Assembly (NCBI RefSeq): GCF_023169945.1
Contig: NZ_AP025591.1
Location: 1,944,501 to 2,008,500, forward strand
Length of the DNA stretch: 64,000 nt
Source: Anaeromyxobacter oryzae
GTDB lineage: Bacteria > Myxococcota > Myxococcia > Myxococcales > Anaeromyxobacteraceae
Direction: 5' to 3'
Shown: in pieces, positions 34,724-44,000 of the stretch
Layout: each line of letters starts with the position of its first letter
How positions within the stretch are numbered: position 1 is the stretch's first letter
Notes under the pieces: generated by a model
The model's database searches: none
Told to the model about the DNA's origin: nothing
What the model saw: only the letters and a program-made list of their open reading frames with translations
Program-made: the position numbers and the translations under genes

Positions 34724-36539
34724 GAGGGCCCGCGGCCTCGCCGCGGCGCTCGCGCTCGCCCTCGCCGCGCCGGCCCTCGCGGCGGGCGTGACGCTCGAGG
34801 CGCACGTCGACCGGACCACGGTCGCGGTGGGCGAGACGCTCACCCTCGAGATCCGGCTCGAGTCGCCGGACGCGCCGAGCACGCTCGACCTCGGCGAGGC
34901 GCCGGACTTCCGGATCGCCTCGCGCGCGCAGTCGCGCCAGTCCTCGTTCACGCTCGGGGCTGGCGGTGTGTCCTCGCAGCAGGTTCTCGTCTCGACGCTT
35001 GGGCTCGCGCCGGTCCGCGAAGGCGACCTCACCATTCCGCCGGTCGTCGCGATCGTGAAGGGGAAGCGGTACGAGACGCAGCCCATCGCGGTGAAGGTCT
35101 TGCCGGCCGGCACGGCCGCCCCGGCGTCGCCGGGCGCGCCCGGGAGCGCCGCGGAGCCGCGGCCGCCGCGAGGTTCCGGGAGCGCCTTCGGCGGCTGGGA
35201 GCGCGATCTCGTCCTCGACGTCCAGGCGGACCGCCGCGACGTGTTCCTCGGCGAGCAGGTGACGGTCTCGATCTGGCTGTACTCGCCGCTCGGGGTCGTC
35301 GAGTACGAGCGCTTCTCGCCGCCGCGCCACGACGGGTTCTGGGAGGAGGAGCTCGAGACGCCGAGGACGATCCAGTACCAGGTGAAGACGATCGACGGCA
35401 TCCCGACGCGCGCGTACCTGCTGCAGCGCTTCGCGCTGTTCCCGACCCGCGCCGGGAAGCTCGAGATCGGCGCGGCGGAGCTGCACGTCGGCGTCCGGGT
35501 CGGGGGCGGATCGCTGTTCGACCCGTTCCCGGAGGTGAAGCGGGTCTCGCGCCGCAGCACGCCCGTCACGATCACCGTGAAGCCGCTCCCGCCCGGCGCG
35601 CCGCCCGGGTTCGAGAGCGTGAACGTCGGGCGGCTCGCGCTGCAGGCCGCCGCGTCCGAGGCGCGCGTCGCGGCGGGCGAGCCGGTGACGGTCCGGATGA
35701 CCGTCTCCGGCGACGGGAACGTCCGCGCGCTGTCGCTGCCGAAGCTCCCGGCCATCGCCGGCGCGAAGGCCTTCGATCCCACCGTCACCGAGAAGGCCGC
35801 GCCACGCGGGACGCGGTTCGGCGGATCGCGGACGATCGAGACCGTGCTCGTGCCGGAGGCCCCGGGCGAGCTGGTGGTGCCGCCGGTCGCGTGGTCCTGG
35901 TTCGATCCGCAGGCCGGCCGGTACGAGACCGCGCGCACGCCGGAGCTGCGCGTGACCGTCGGGCCCGGCGCGGCTGGCGGCGCGCCCGCGACCGCCGCCG
36001 GGTCGAACGCGCTCGCGGCGGGGCTCCGGCCGATCCGCGCCGACGCCGCCCTCTCGCACCGGCGGGGGCCGCCCTGGCGGAGCCCACTCTTCGCGCTCGC
36101 GCTCGCGGTCCCGCCGCTCGCGTTCGCCGCCCTCGCCCTCGCGGACCGGCTGCGCGCCCGCGCTGGCGCGCGCGAGGCCCGCCAGCGCGCCGCGGCCCGC
36201 ACCGCCCGCCGCGCCCTCGCCGGCGCGCGCCGCGATCTCGCCCGCGGCGACGCCGCCGCGTTCCACGGCGCCGTCGCGCGAGCCCTCATCGGCTACGCCG
36301 CGGACCGGCTCGGGCGGCCGGCCGTCGGCTACACGCGCGACGCGCTCGCGGACGCCCTCGTCCGCGCCGGTGCGCATCCCGTGGCGACGCGCGCGCTCTC
36401 GGCCGCGCTCGACGCCTGCGACGCGGCCCGCTACGGCGGCGCCGGGGCGGGCGAGGACGTGCTCGCCGCCGCGGAGCGCGCCATCGCGCTCCTCGAGGAG
36501 GCGGACTGGCGCGCAGAGGCGGAGGTGGCGTCGTCATGA
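34704..36539 (+). CDS. batD: BatD, membrane-anchored multi-domain protein
   Basis: This 611-aa protein has a signal peptide (ARGLAAALALALAAPALA), several Ig-like beta domains (VDRTTVAVGETLTLEIRLES, ADRRDVFLGEQVTVSIWLYS, ARVAAGEPVTVRMTVSGDGN) and one membrane helix at ~456-476 (PLFALALAVPPLAFAALALA). A cytoplasmic helical tail follows. The domain order matches BatD ("BatD/oxygen-tolerance") proteins. Two in-frame ATGs compete, 34689 and 34704; I use 34704 because GGAGG lies just before it, at a rather short 4 bases. Both overlap batC. Its stop overlaps batE (ATGA). Confidence 0.88.
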   Translation: MPRRTGERARGLAAALALALAAPALAAGVTLEAHVDRTTVAVGETLTLEIRLESPDAPSTLDLGEAPDFRIASRAQSRQSSFTLGAGGVSSQQVLVSTLGLAPVREGDLTIPPVVAIVKGKRYETQPIAVKVLPAGTAAPASPGAPGSAAEPRPPRGSGSAFGGWERDLVLDVQADRRDVFLGEQVTVSIWLYSPLGVVEYERFSPPRHDGFWEEELETPRTIQYQVKTIDGIPTRAYLLQRFALFPTRAGKLEIGAAELHVGVRVGGGSLFDPFPEVKRVSRRSTPVTITVKPLPPGAPPGFESVNVGRLALQAAASEARVAAGEPVTVRMTVSGDGNVRALSLPKLPAIAGAKAFDPTVTEKAAPRGTRFGGSRTIETVLVPEAPGELVVPPVAWSWFDPQAGRYETARTPELRVTVGPGAAGGAPATAAGSNALAAGLRPIRADAALSHRRGPPWRSPLFALALAVPPLAFAALALADRLRARAGAREARQRAAARTARRALAGARRDLARGDAAAFHGAVARALIGYAADRLGRPAVGYTRDALADALVRAGAHPVATRALSAALDACDAARYGGAGAGEDVLAAAERAIALLEEADWRAEAEVASS

Positions 36540-37267
36540 CGGCCCTGCTCGTCGCCCTCGCCCTCGCCGCCGCGCCCGCCGCCGACGATCCCACCGCGCG
36601 GCTCGAGGCCGCGAACGGCGCGTACCGCGCCGGCCAGTTCGCGGCGGCGGCGGAGGGGTACGAGGCGCTCCTCGCCGAGGGCTGGGAGAGCCCGGCGCTG
36701 CACCTGAACCTCGGCAACGCCCGGGTCCGGCTCGGGCAGCGCGGCCTCGCGGCGGCGAGCTACGAGCGGGCGCTCCGCCTCGACCCCGGCGACGCCGACG
36801 CGCGCGCGAACCTCGCCCTCGCCCGCGCCGAGAACGTCGACCGGGTCGTCGGCGCGGCGGAGCGCTCCGTCTTCGCGCGCCTCGCCGAGCGGACCGGCGA
36901 CGGCGCCGCGGCGATCCTCTTCGCCGCCGCGTGGGCCGCGATCTGGATCGCGCTCGCCGCCCGCCGCCGCGCCCCGGCGCGCGCCCGCGGCCCCCTCGCG
37001 CTGGGAGCGGTGGTCGCCGCGAGCCTCGCGATCGCGACGGCCGCGCTCCTCGCACGGAAGGCGGCCGACCGGCGAACGCCCGCCGCGGTGGTGATCGGCG
37101 CGACGAGCCCGGTGCGCGAGGGACCGGAGGAGGCGCTCCGGCCGGCGTTCGAGCTGCACGAGGGCACGCGGGTGAACGTGCTGGAGGTGCGCGGGGAGGC
37201 GGCGCGGGTGCGGCTGGAGAACGGGCTCGAGGGGTGGATGAGGACGGGGGATCTCGAGGTGATCTGA
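36536..37267 (+). CDS. batE: BatE, TPR and SH3-domain membrane protein
   Basis: This 243-aa protein has a signal peptide, about two TPR motifs (ANGAYRAGQFAAAAEGYEAL, LNLGNARVRLGQRGLAAASY) and two membrane segments around 120-135 and 155-175. A C-terminal bacterial SH3 domain is also present (ATSPVREGPEEALRPAFELH, RLENGLEGWMRTGDLEVI). This is the last gene of the Bat operon. Repeats begin 30 bases after its stop, so the natural terminator is not obvious. Confidence 0.85.
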   Translation: MTALLVALALAAAPAADDPTARLEAANGAYRAGQFAAAAEGYEALLAEGWESPALHLNLGNARVRLGQRGLAAASYERALRLDPGDADARANLALARAENVDRVVGAAERSVFARLAERTGDGAAAILFAAAWAAIWIALAARRRAPARARGPLALGAVVAASLAIATAALLARKAADRRTPAAVVIGATSPVREGPEEALRPAFELHEGTRVNVLEVRGEAARVRLENGLEGWMRTGDLEVI

Positions 37268-37299
37268 CGGGCTGCCTTCCCCGCGTCACGAACGCGAAC

Positions 37300-37396
37300 C
37301 CGTCGCTCGCCCGTGCCCGTGCCGTACACGTGCCCGCACCCGTGCCCGTGACCCGGCTCCCGTGGCCCGTGGCCCAGCGTCCGTGACCCGCTCCAC
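37300..37396 (-). repeat. CACGGG-type dispersed repeat after batE
   Basis: On the minus strand it reads GGGCCACGGGCCACGGGAGC, CGGGTCACGGGCACGGG and then GCGGGCACGTGTACGGCACG. The core is degenerate. In that orientation a palindromic element lies upstream of it, as at 31520/31628 and 51922/52046. Confidence 0.65.
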
Positions 37397-37490
37397 TGCC
37401 CCCGTTCCGAAGCGATTGACGAGCTGGAGAGCCATCCGCCGCGTCGTCCGTCACCGCCATCGAGCTGGTGTGACGGGATCCCCGCTTTCC

Positions 37491-37588
37491 GAACGGGAAG
37501 CCGCACTGCGAACGTGACCTTGCGGTGGAAGCGTCGCCGTACTGCGGCCGCCCCCCTCACCCCGGCCCTCTCCCCCCACCACTTCGTG
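37491..37588 (+). repeat. ~95-base direct repeat, copy 1
   Basis: It starts GAACGGGAAGCC, continues CGAACGTGACCTTGCGGTGG and runs into the palindromic element. Copy 2 is at 38134-38223. Between the two, CGAACGTGACC(T/C)TGCGGTGG and CCGGCCCTCTCCCCCCACCA are conserved; copy 2 lacks the CCCCTCAC stretch. Confidence 0.8.
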
Positions 37589-37602
37589 GCGGGGGGAGAG
37601 GG
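37547..37602 (+). repeat. CCCTC/GAGGG palindromic element, copy 2
   Basis: CCGCCCCCCTCACCCCGGCC is followed by a 16-base near-perfect inverted repeat (37566-37581 with 37587-37602, one mismatch) around CTTCG. Such a hairpin in RNA would be very stable. Confidence 0.8.
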
Positions 37603-37639
37603 AGGGATCTGGTGGTGCCGGGCGAAGAGGACCGGCGCG

Positions 37640-37785
<146 letters not shown>

Positions 37786-38133
37786 GTCGGATCGCGAACG
37801 CCAACAGGCGCCGCGCCATACAGTCGGGGAGGCCCCCTCGCCCGCGCGCAGCCGCGTCGCTGCGTACGGACGCGATCGACAGTACTTCAGCCGCGGTGCA
37901 CGCGACGTGACACGCGAGCGCCCCACGGAACCGTTCGCCTCGCGCGACGCACGCCACGCCCGGGCGCGAGCGTGGCGCGTCCGGGCGTGCCGCGGCCCCG
38001 CGCGCTTCGGCGCCCGATCGACCTACGGCGCCCGGTCGCGAGTTCCGCGGCGAGCACGGACGAGGGGGCCTCCACGCCCGCGCGGCGCCGTACCCCGGAG
38101 CGCCCGGCACCCGTGAATGGGACTGAGATCGCT

Positions 38134-38223
38134 GACGGGAAAGCGAATTCGAACGTGACCCTGCGGTGGGTAGCGTTGCCGTCCTGCGTGCCGCCCCGGC
38201 CCTCTCCCCCCACCACCTCGTGG
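38134..38223 (+). repeat. ~95-base direct repeat, copy 2, with truncated palindromic element
   Basis: GACGGGAAAGCGAATTCGAACG and CCCTGCGGTGGGTAGCGTTG align with copy 1. The palindromic part stops at CCACCACCTCGTGG: the left arm is present but the right arm is missing and unique sequence follows. Confidence 0.8.
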
Positions 38224-38266
38224 CTTCCGTCGCCCTCCCCGGCCGGCGGCCCGGATGCCCGCCCCG

Positions 38267-39631
38267 TCACGCCACCCGCAGCTTCTCCGCCAGCGCCCGG
38301 TCCCCGCCCTTCCGGAACGCCTCGAGCGCGTCGTCCGCTGGCGACCGGCCGGACGCCGCGCGCTCGCGGAGCGGCGCGAGCCAGACGCGCTCGTCCTCGC
38401 CGTGACTTCCGCAGCAGCGCTGGCGGCAGAGGCCGTTCGCGGACGCGTCGAGCACCACGCGCGCGAGCTCGGCGAGGGTGCGGCCGTCCGCGAGGCGGCC
38501 GGCGAGCCCCTCCCGCCCCGCCGCGAGCATCGCGGCGCGGCGCTCGGCGACGGTGAGCTTCTTCACCGCATCCCACGCCCACGCGCGCGCGTCGCGGTCG
38601 TAGAGGATGCCCTTCCAGAACGCGATGAGCGCCTTCGTGTGCTCCGCGTCGCACGCATCCGCCGCCCGGACCTCCACGACGCCCTTCACCCGGACCTCGG
38701 GGAAGAGGGTCGTGAGGTGGTCCTCCCAGTCGGCGATCGTGGGCCGCTCGCCGGCGAGGCCACCCTCCAGGAACTGACGGAACGTCCGGCCGCCCGGGTC
38801 GCGGTAGCCGCCCTCGCGGCGGAGGAAGACCATCGGGACGTCGAGCGCCCACTCCGCGTAGCGCCGGTAGGGATCGTCGTCGAAGCCGGGCTCGAAGGCG
38901 AAGGGGAGGAGCCCCTGCCGCGCGGGATCGACCTCCTCCCAGACCGCCACGCGGTAGCTCTTCCAGCCCACCTCGCGCCCGTTCACCACGGGCGAGTTCG
39001 CGAACAGCGCCGTGACCGCCGGCTGGATCGCGAGCGCGACCCGGAGCTTCTCCGCCATGTCGCGCGGCGACGAGAAGTCGAACGAGGCCTGGGCGGACGC
39101 CGTCATCGCCATCATGTCCGGCGCGAGCCGGCCGCGCGCCGCGAGGAACGGCCGCATCACCTGGTACCGGTTCTTCGGCATCCACGGGGTCGTCTCGGGC
39201 GTGCCCCAGGGGCGGTACCCGGCGGCGAGGAGCTCGATCCCGAGGTCGGTCGCCAGCTCGCGGCACTTCGCGAGGTGACGGTCGAGCTCCGCCGCGACGA
39301 CGTGGACGTCGGCGAACGGGCGCCCGGAGAGCTCGATCTGGCCGCCCGGCTCGATCGACACGGTGAGGCCGGTCTTCTGCGCGGCGATGATCCGCCCGTC
39401 CTCCTCGAACGGCTCGTAGCCAAAGCGGGTGAACGCGCGGAGGAGCGCCGCGACGCCGCCCTCGCCTTCGTACGGGATGGAGCGCGTCGTCCCGGCCCGG
39501 AGCGCGAACTTCTCGTGCTCGAGCCCCACCTTCCAGGTGTCGCGCGGCCGCTCCCGGCCGGCGAACCAGGCCGCGAGCTCGTCCACGCTCCGCACGGGCG
39601 GGCTCTCGGTGACGCGGGCGTCGAGGGACAT
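38267..39631 (-). CDS. gshA: Glutamate--cysteine ligase, plant/alpha-proteobacterial type (GCS2)
   Basis: This 454-aa enzyme makes gamma-glutamylcysteine, the first step of glutathione synthesis. Recognised regions are VGLEHEKFALRAGT near 35, SIEPGGQIELSG near 92, YRPWGTPETTPWMPKNRYQV near 140 and the Ala/Ser-rich TASAQASFDFSS near 180. VPMVFLRREGGYRDPGG lies near 270 and DWEDHLTTLFPEVRVKGVVE near 300. It belongs to the plant-like family (COG3572), not the E. coli GshA family. Three Cys sit close together near 410 (LCRQRCCGSHGE). No gshB is in the window. The ATG at 39631 has no clear ribosome site. It is 35 bases downstream of the LuxR-type gene on the same strand. Confidence 0.9.
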   Translation of the reverse strand: MSLDARVTESPPVRSVDELAAWFAGRERPRDTWKVGLEHEKFALRAGTTRSIPYEGEGGVAALLRAFTRFGYEPFEEDGRIIAAQKTGLTVSIEPGGQIELSGRPFADVHVVAAELDRHLAKCRELATDLGIELLAAGYRPWGTPETTPWMPKNRYQVMRPFLAARGRLAPDMMAMTASAQASFDFSSPRDMAEKLRVALAIQPAVTALFANSPVVNGREVGWKSYRVAVWEEVDPARQGLLPFAFEPGFDDDPYRRYAEWALDVPMVFLRREGGYRDPGGRTFRQFLEGGLAGERPTIADWEDHLTTLFPEVRVKGVVEVRAADACDAEHTKALIAFWKGILYDRDARAWAWDAVKKLTVAERRAAMLAAGREGLAGRLADGRTLAELARVVLDASANGLCRQRCCGSHGEDERVWLAPLRERAASGRSPADDALEAFRKGGDRALAEKLRVA

Positions 39632-39666
39632 CGCGCGGGGAATCTACCCGCCGACCTCCGGCGGCG

Positions 39667-40299
39667 CTACCCCGATGAGCCGCCCGCCATCCGGCCCGGC
39701 GGGCCTCCGGTGTGCGTCGTCGCCGGCGGCGGCAAGAGCAGGTCCTCGAGGAAGAAGGCCGCGAGCTCGGCGCGGCCCGCGAGCCCGGCCTTCCGGTACA
39801 CCGCGAGCGACTGCTGGCGCACCGTCCGCTCGCTGGTCTCCCGCACCGCCGCGATGTCCTTGTGCGTCAGGCCCTTGAGGAGGAGCAGGGCGACCTCGCG
39901 CTCCGCCGCCGAGAGCGACCAGCGCTCGAACTGGCGATCGATCGCGACGGCGAGCCCGCGGAGGTGGTCCTGGGACTCGGCCCTGAACCGCGCGAGGTCC
40001 GCCTCGGCCCGGACGAGGTCCCGCTGGAGGGCGCGAGCGCGCCGCCGGACCGCGAAGAGCTGCCCCCACAGCGCCACCGTCCCCGCGAGGGCCACGATCA
40101 TGATCGCGACCTCGAGGACGAGGTGCGGGATCGACCCGCCTGCGCGCGCGTCCCCGGCGACGTCGAGCCCGACCAGCACGGCGACGAGGCCGAGGATCGA
40201 GGCCGGCAGCGCGAGCATCCACGGACGCGGCGCCTCGCCGTCCGCCGCATGGGCGCCGCGGAACCCCGCACCGCCGCTCTGGTTTCGGTCGTGTGTCAT
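39667..40299 (-). CDS. Membrane-anchored LuxR-type transcription regulator
   Basis: This 210-aa protein has two membrane segments at ~28-50 and ~58-80, a helical linker (LQRDLVRAEADLARFRAESQ), and a LuxR-type helix-turn-helix at ~128-185. Its typical parts are LSAAEREVALLLLKGLTHKD and VRETSERTVRQQSLAVYRKA, followed by GLAGRAELAAFFLEDLL. There is no receiver or ligand-binding domain, so input must come through the membrane segments. It is probably cotranscribed with gshA, 35 bases downstream, and divergent from the DUF2231-like gene. It may regulate either. Confidence 0.85.
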   Translation of the reverse strand: MTHDRNQSGGAGFRGAHAADGEAPRPWMLALPASILGLVAVLVGLDVAGDARAGGSIPHLVLEVAIMIVALAGTVALWGQLFAVRRRARALQRDLVRAEADLARFRAESQDHLRGLAVAIDRQFERWSLSAAEREVALLLLKGLTHKDIAAVRETSERTVRQQSLAVYRKAGLAGRAELAAFFLEDLLLPPPATTHTGGPPGRMAGGSSG

Positions 40300-40378
40300 C
40301 CGCCGGATGGCGTCCTTCGCGGCCGGCGAGCAGGTTCGCCGCGAGACGTGCCACGAACCCACTGGAGGAGCCCGAGTC

Positions 40379-40903
40379 ATGTCGAACCTACCGCTGCACC
40401 CCGCCATCGTCCACATCCCCCTCGGCCTCGCCTTCGTCGTCCCGCTCGTCGCGATCGGGCTCGCGATCGCGCTCTGGCGGCGGCGCCTGCCACGCGGCGC
40501 GTTCGCGGTCCTGGTGGGGCTGCAGCTCGTGCTCGTCGCGGGCGGCGGGCTCGCGATGAAGCTCGGCGAGCGCGACGAGAAGACTGCCGAGCGGGTCGTC
40601 CCGGAGAAGCTCATCGAGGAGCACGAGGAGCGCGCCGAGCTCTTCCTGGGCGCGGCGGGCGCGGTGCTCGCGGGGATGATCGCGGTCCTGATCGTGCCCG
40701 CCGGCGCCGCGGCGGGTGTCGCCGCGGTGGTCGCGGCCGGCACGCTCGCGGTGGCCGGCCTCGCGGTCCGCACCGGCGAGGCAGGCGGGGCGCTGGTCTA
40801 CCAGCACGGCGCCGCGGCCGCGTACCTGCCTGCCGGGAGCGGCGGCACCGCGGGCGGGCTCACCCTTCCTGCGGCCAGGCGCGCGGACGGGGACGACGAC
40901 TAG
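40379..40903 (+). CDS. DUF2231-like small membrane protein
   Basis: This 174-aa protein starts with NLPLHPAIVHIPLGLAF, the typical HPxxVHFPI-type start of DUF2231 proteins, and has four membrane helices (about 8-30, 41-58, 88-106, 108-128). The C-terminus is Gly/Ala-rich and ends in Asp. Related proteins are found with haem or redox systems, but no function is established. The ATG at 40379 has GGAGGAG 9 bases upstream. The stop codon overlaps a 16-base perfect palindrome (40903-40918). Confidence 0.7.
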   Translation: MSNLPLHPAIVHIPLGLAFVVPLVAIGLAIALWRRRLPRGAFAVLVGLQLVLVAGGGLAMKLGERDEKTAERVVPEKLIEEHEERAELFLGAAGAVLAGMIAVLIVPAGAAAGVAAVVAAGTLAVAGLAVRTGEAGGALVYQHGAAAAYLPAGSGGTAGGLTLPAARRADGDDD

Positions 40904-40999
40904 CGCCCGATCGGGCGCGCGGCTCCGGTGTGGGTGCCCGGGAACACTCCTCGCCCCCGGGCGTTCTGTCCCAAGGGCCGGTGCTCGGGGCCGTTCTCC

Positions 41000-41028
41000 T
41001 TGCACCGCCCCCGACCGCAACTTATCCT
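41000..41028 (+). promoter_or_regulatory. Candidate promoter of the S41 protease gene
   Basis: TTGCAC (41000-41005) and TATCCT (41023-41028) are 17 bases apart, ending 55 bases before the ATG at 41084. The -10 matches at 4 of 6 positions and the -35 at 3 of 6. Confidence 0.3.
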
Positions 41029-41083
41029 CCGACGTTACGCAGGTTTTCGCTTGCCTGACTCCCTCCCTCCGCCCAGGCGCCCC

Positions 41084-44000
41084 ATGATCCGCCCCTTCCG
41101 GTTGCTCGCCACCCTGGCGGCGACGCTCGCGCTCGCGCTCGGCGTCACCGCCCGCCTCGTCCGCGCCGAGCCCGACGCCGCACCGTCCGCGGTCGCGTAT
41201 CGCGGCGCGGCCCCGCTGTCGGCGCATCCGGCGCAGAGCGGCGACTACCAGCTCGATCGGCTGCCGATCTTCTCGCGCGTCATCCTGCAGGTGAAGGACA
41301 ACTACGTCGACCCGTCCCGCTTCGATCCGAAGCAGATGCTCGTCGCGTCGCTCGAGGCGGTGGAGAAGACCGTCGCCGAGGTGATGGTCCAGGGCGACGC
41401 CAAGTCGCAGAAGCTCACGCTGACCGTGGGCGGCGCGTCGCGCGACCTCGACATCTCCGGCGTGAAGTCGATCTGGGAGATCCGGACGGTGCTGGGCGAG
41501 GCGATGGGCTTCATCCAGGAGCACCTCGTCGCCCACAAGGACCTCCGCGAGATCGAGTACGCCGCGGTGAACGGCATGCTCTCGACGCTGGATCCGCACT
41601 CGGTCCTCCTCGAGCCGAAGTTCTTCAAGGAGATGAAGCTCCAGACCCGCGGCGAGTTCGGCGGGCTCGGCTTCGTCATCGCCATGCGCGACGGGAACCT
41701 CACCGTCGTGAAGGTCCTGAAGAACACGCCCGCGCAGCGCGCCGGGATCAAGGCGAAGGACGTCATCACCAAGATCGAGGAGCAGTCCACCATCAACATG
41801 GACCTGCAGGACGCCGTGGATCACCTCCGCGGGCGCCCCGCCACCAAGATCGCGATCACCGTCCAGCACGGGACGACGGAGGCGCGGCGGCTCCACCTCA
41901 CGCGCGAGGTGATCAACGTCGAGACCGTCCCGACCGCGCAGCTGCTCGAGGGCAACGTCGGCTACGTCCGGCTCTCGCAGTTCTCGGCCAACTCGACGCG
42001 GGACCTCGTCGCCGCGATCCAGGCGGAGAAGGCGCAGGCCGGCGGCAAGCTCGAGGGCCTCGTCCTCGACCTCCGCGGGAACCCGGGCGGCCTCCTCGAC
42101 CAGGCGATCCAGGTCTCCGATCTGTTCCTCTCCGAGGGCGTGATCGTGAAGACGGTCGGCGAGGGCGACAAGCAGCAGATCCACGAGGTGAAGGAGGCGA
42201 CCGCCGATCCCTCCGACATGACGAGCCTGCCGCTCGTGGTGCTCGTGAACGGGTCCTCGGCCTCGGCGAGCGAGATCGTCGCCGGCGCCCTCAAGAACAA
42301 CGATCGCGCCCTCATCGTGGGCCGCCAGACGTTCGGCAAGGGCTCGGTCCAGGTCCTGTACGACTTCTCGGATCCGGCGAAGCCCTCCGAGGAGGCCGCG
42401 CTCAAGCTCACCATCGCGCAGTACCTCACGCCCGGTGACGTCTCGATCCAGGAGGTCGGCATCACGCCGGACGTCGCGCTCTTCCCGGGCCGGATCCTGA
42501 AGGAGCAGGTGAACCTGTTCGCGCCGCCGCGGTCGATGGGCGAGGCCGATCTCGACCGCCACTTCGTGAACCACACGGCGGCCGGGCCGAGCGGGAAGGT
42601 CGACGCGTCCGAGCCGGCGGAGAAGGCCCGCCCGAAGCCGCCGCCCTCGCCGTACGAGCTTCGCTACCTCCTCGACGAGAAGGACGACGCGGTGGCGAAG
42701 CAGCTCAAGAAGGACGCCGCGGCCGCCGCCTCGCCGCACGGCGACGACGACCAGCTCACGCCGGAGCAGGTGGAGGACGAGGAGAGCGACGCCAACCCCG
42801 ACGAGTTCGTCGCCGACTACCAGGTGAAGTTCGCCCGCGACCTCCTGCGCCGCGCGCCCCTCGCGAAGCGCTCGAAGCTCCTCGAGGCCGCGAAGGGCTT
42901 CGTGAACGAGCGCAAGGAGGAGGAGGAGCAGCGCGCCGAGAAGCGCCTCAAGGAGTTCGGCGTCGACTGGGCCGAGGGCCCCGCGAACGGCGCGCCGCGC
43001 GCCGTCGTGACCGTGACGCCCCCGCCCGGCAAGGAGATCCGCGCCGGCGAGACGATGCCGTGGACGGTCACGGTGGAGAACCGGGGCGACGGCCCGTTCC
43101 GCCGCCTGCGCGCCTGGACCACCGCCGAGAAGAACCTGCTCCTCGACCGCCGCGAGTTCGTGTTCGGCACGGTCCGTCCCGGCGAGCGGCGGACCTGGAC
43201 GGTGCCCGTGAAGCTGCCGAAGGGCATGGACACGCGTCGCGACGAGGTGGTCTTCCACTTCGCCGACGAGAACGGGAAGGCACCGCCGGACGTGACGAGC
43301 GCGGTCGCCGTGACGGAGATCCCGAAGCCCGTGTTCGCGTTCTCGGTCCAGCTCGAGGACCAGCAGGGCGGGAACGGCGACGGCCTCCCGCAGCGCGGCG
43401 AGACGTTCCGCCTCCGGGTGGACGTGAAGAACGCCGGCACCGGCGCCGCGAGCGAGAAGACGTTCGTCTCGCTCAAGAACCTCGGCGACGAGAAGCTCTT
43501 CATCAAGAAGGGCCGCGACGTGATCGGCGCGCTGAAGCCGGGCGAGGTGAAGTCCGCCACGATGGAGGTCGAGCTGAAGCGCGGCTCGAAGAGCGACACC
43601 CTGCCGGTGCGGGTGGCGATCTTCGACGAGAAGACGGACGAGTTCGTGCAGGAGAAGCTCGACCTGCCCGTCGCGAAGGACGAGCCCGTGAAGGCCGCGG
43701 CGCAGGGCGCGGTCCGCGTCGAGGCGACCGAGGCGGTCCTGCGCACCGGCGCGAGCCCGTCGTCGCCGGTGATCGCCGTCGCGCGCAAGGGGGCCGTGCT
43801 GCCCGTCGACGCCAAGCTCGGCGAGTTCTACCGGGTCGAGTGGCACAAGGGCCGCTTCGCCTTCGCCGCGGACGCCGACGTGAAGCCGGCGACCGGCGCG
43901 CGCTCCGGCACGATCGCCGAGGTCTGGCAGCGCGAGCCGCCGCGCATCGCGCTCCTGCCCGACCCGGTGAAGGGCGCGCCGGTGGTGGACGGCGAGAGCA

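Noticed and set aside
40903..40918. Perfect 16-base palindrome GCGCCCGATCGGGCGC at the DUF2231-like stop codon
   Set aside because: Palindromes of this kind are expected by chance in DNA of this composition, and there is no second copy nearby to suggest an operator.
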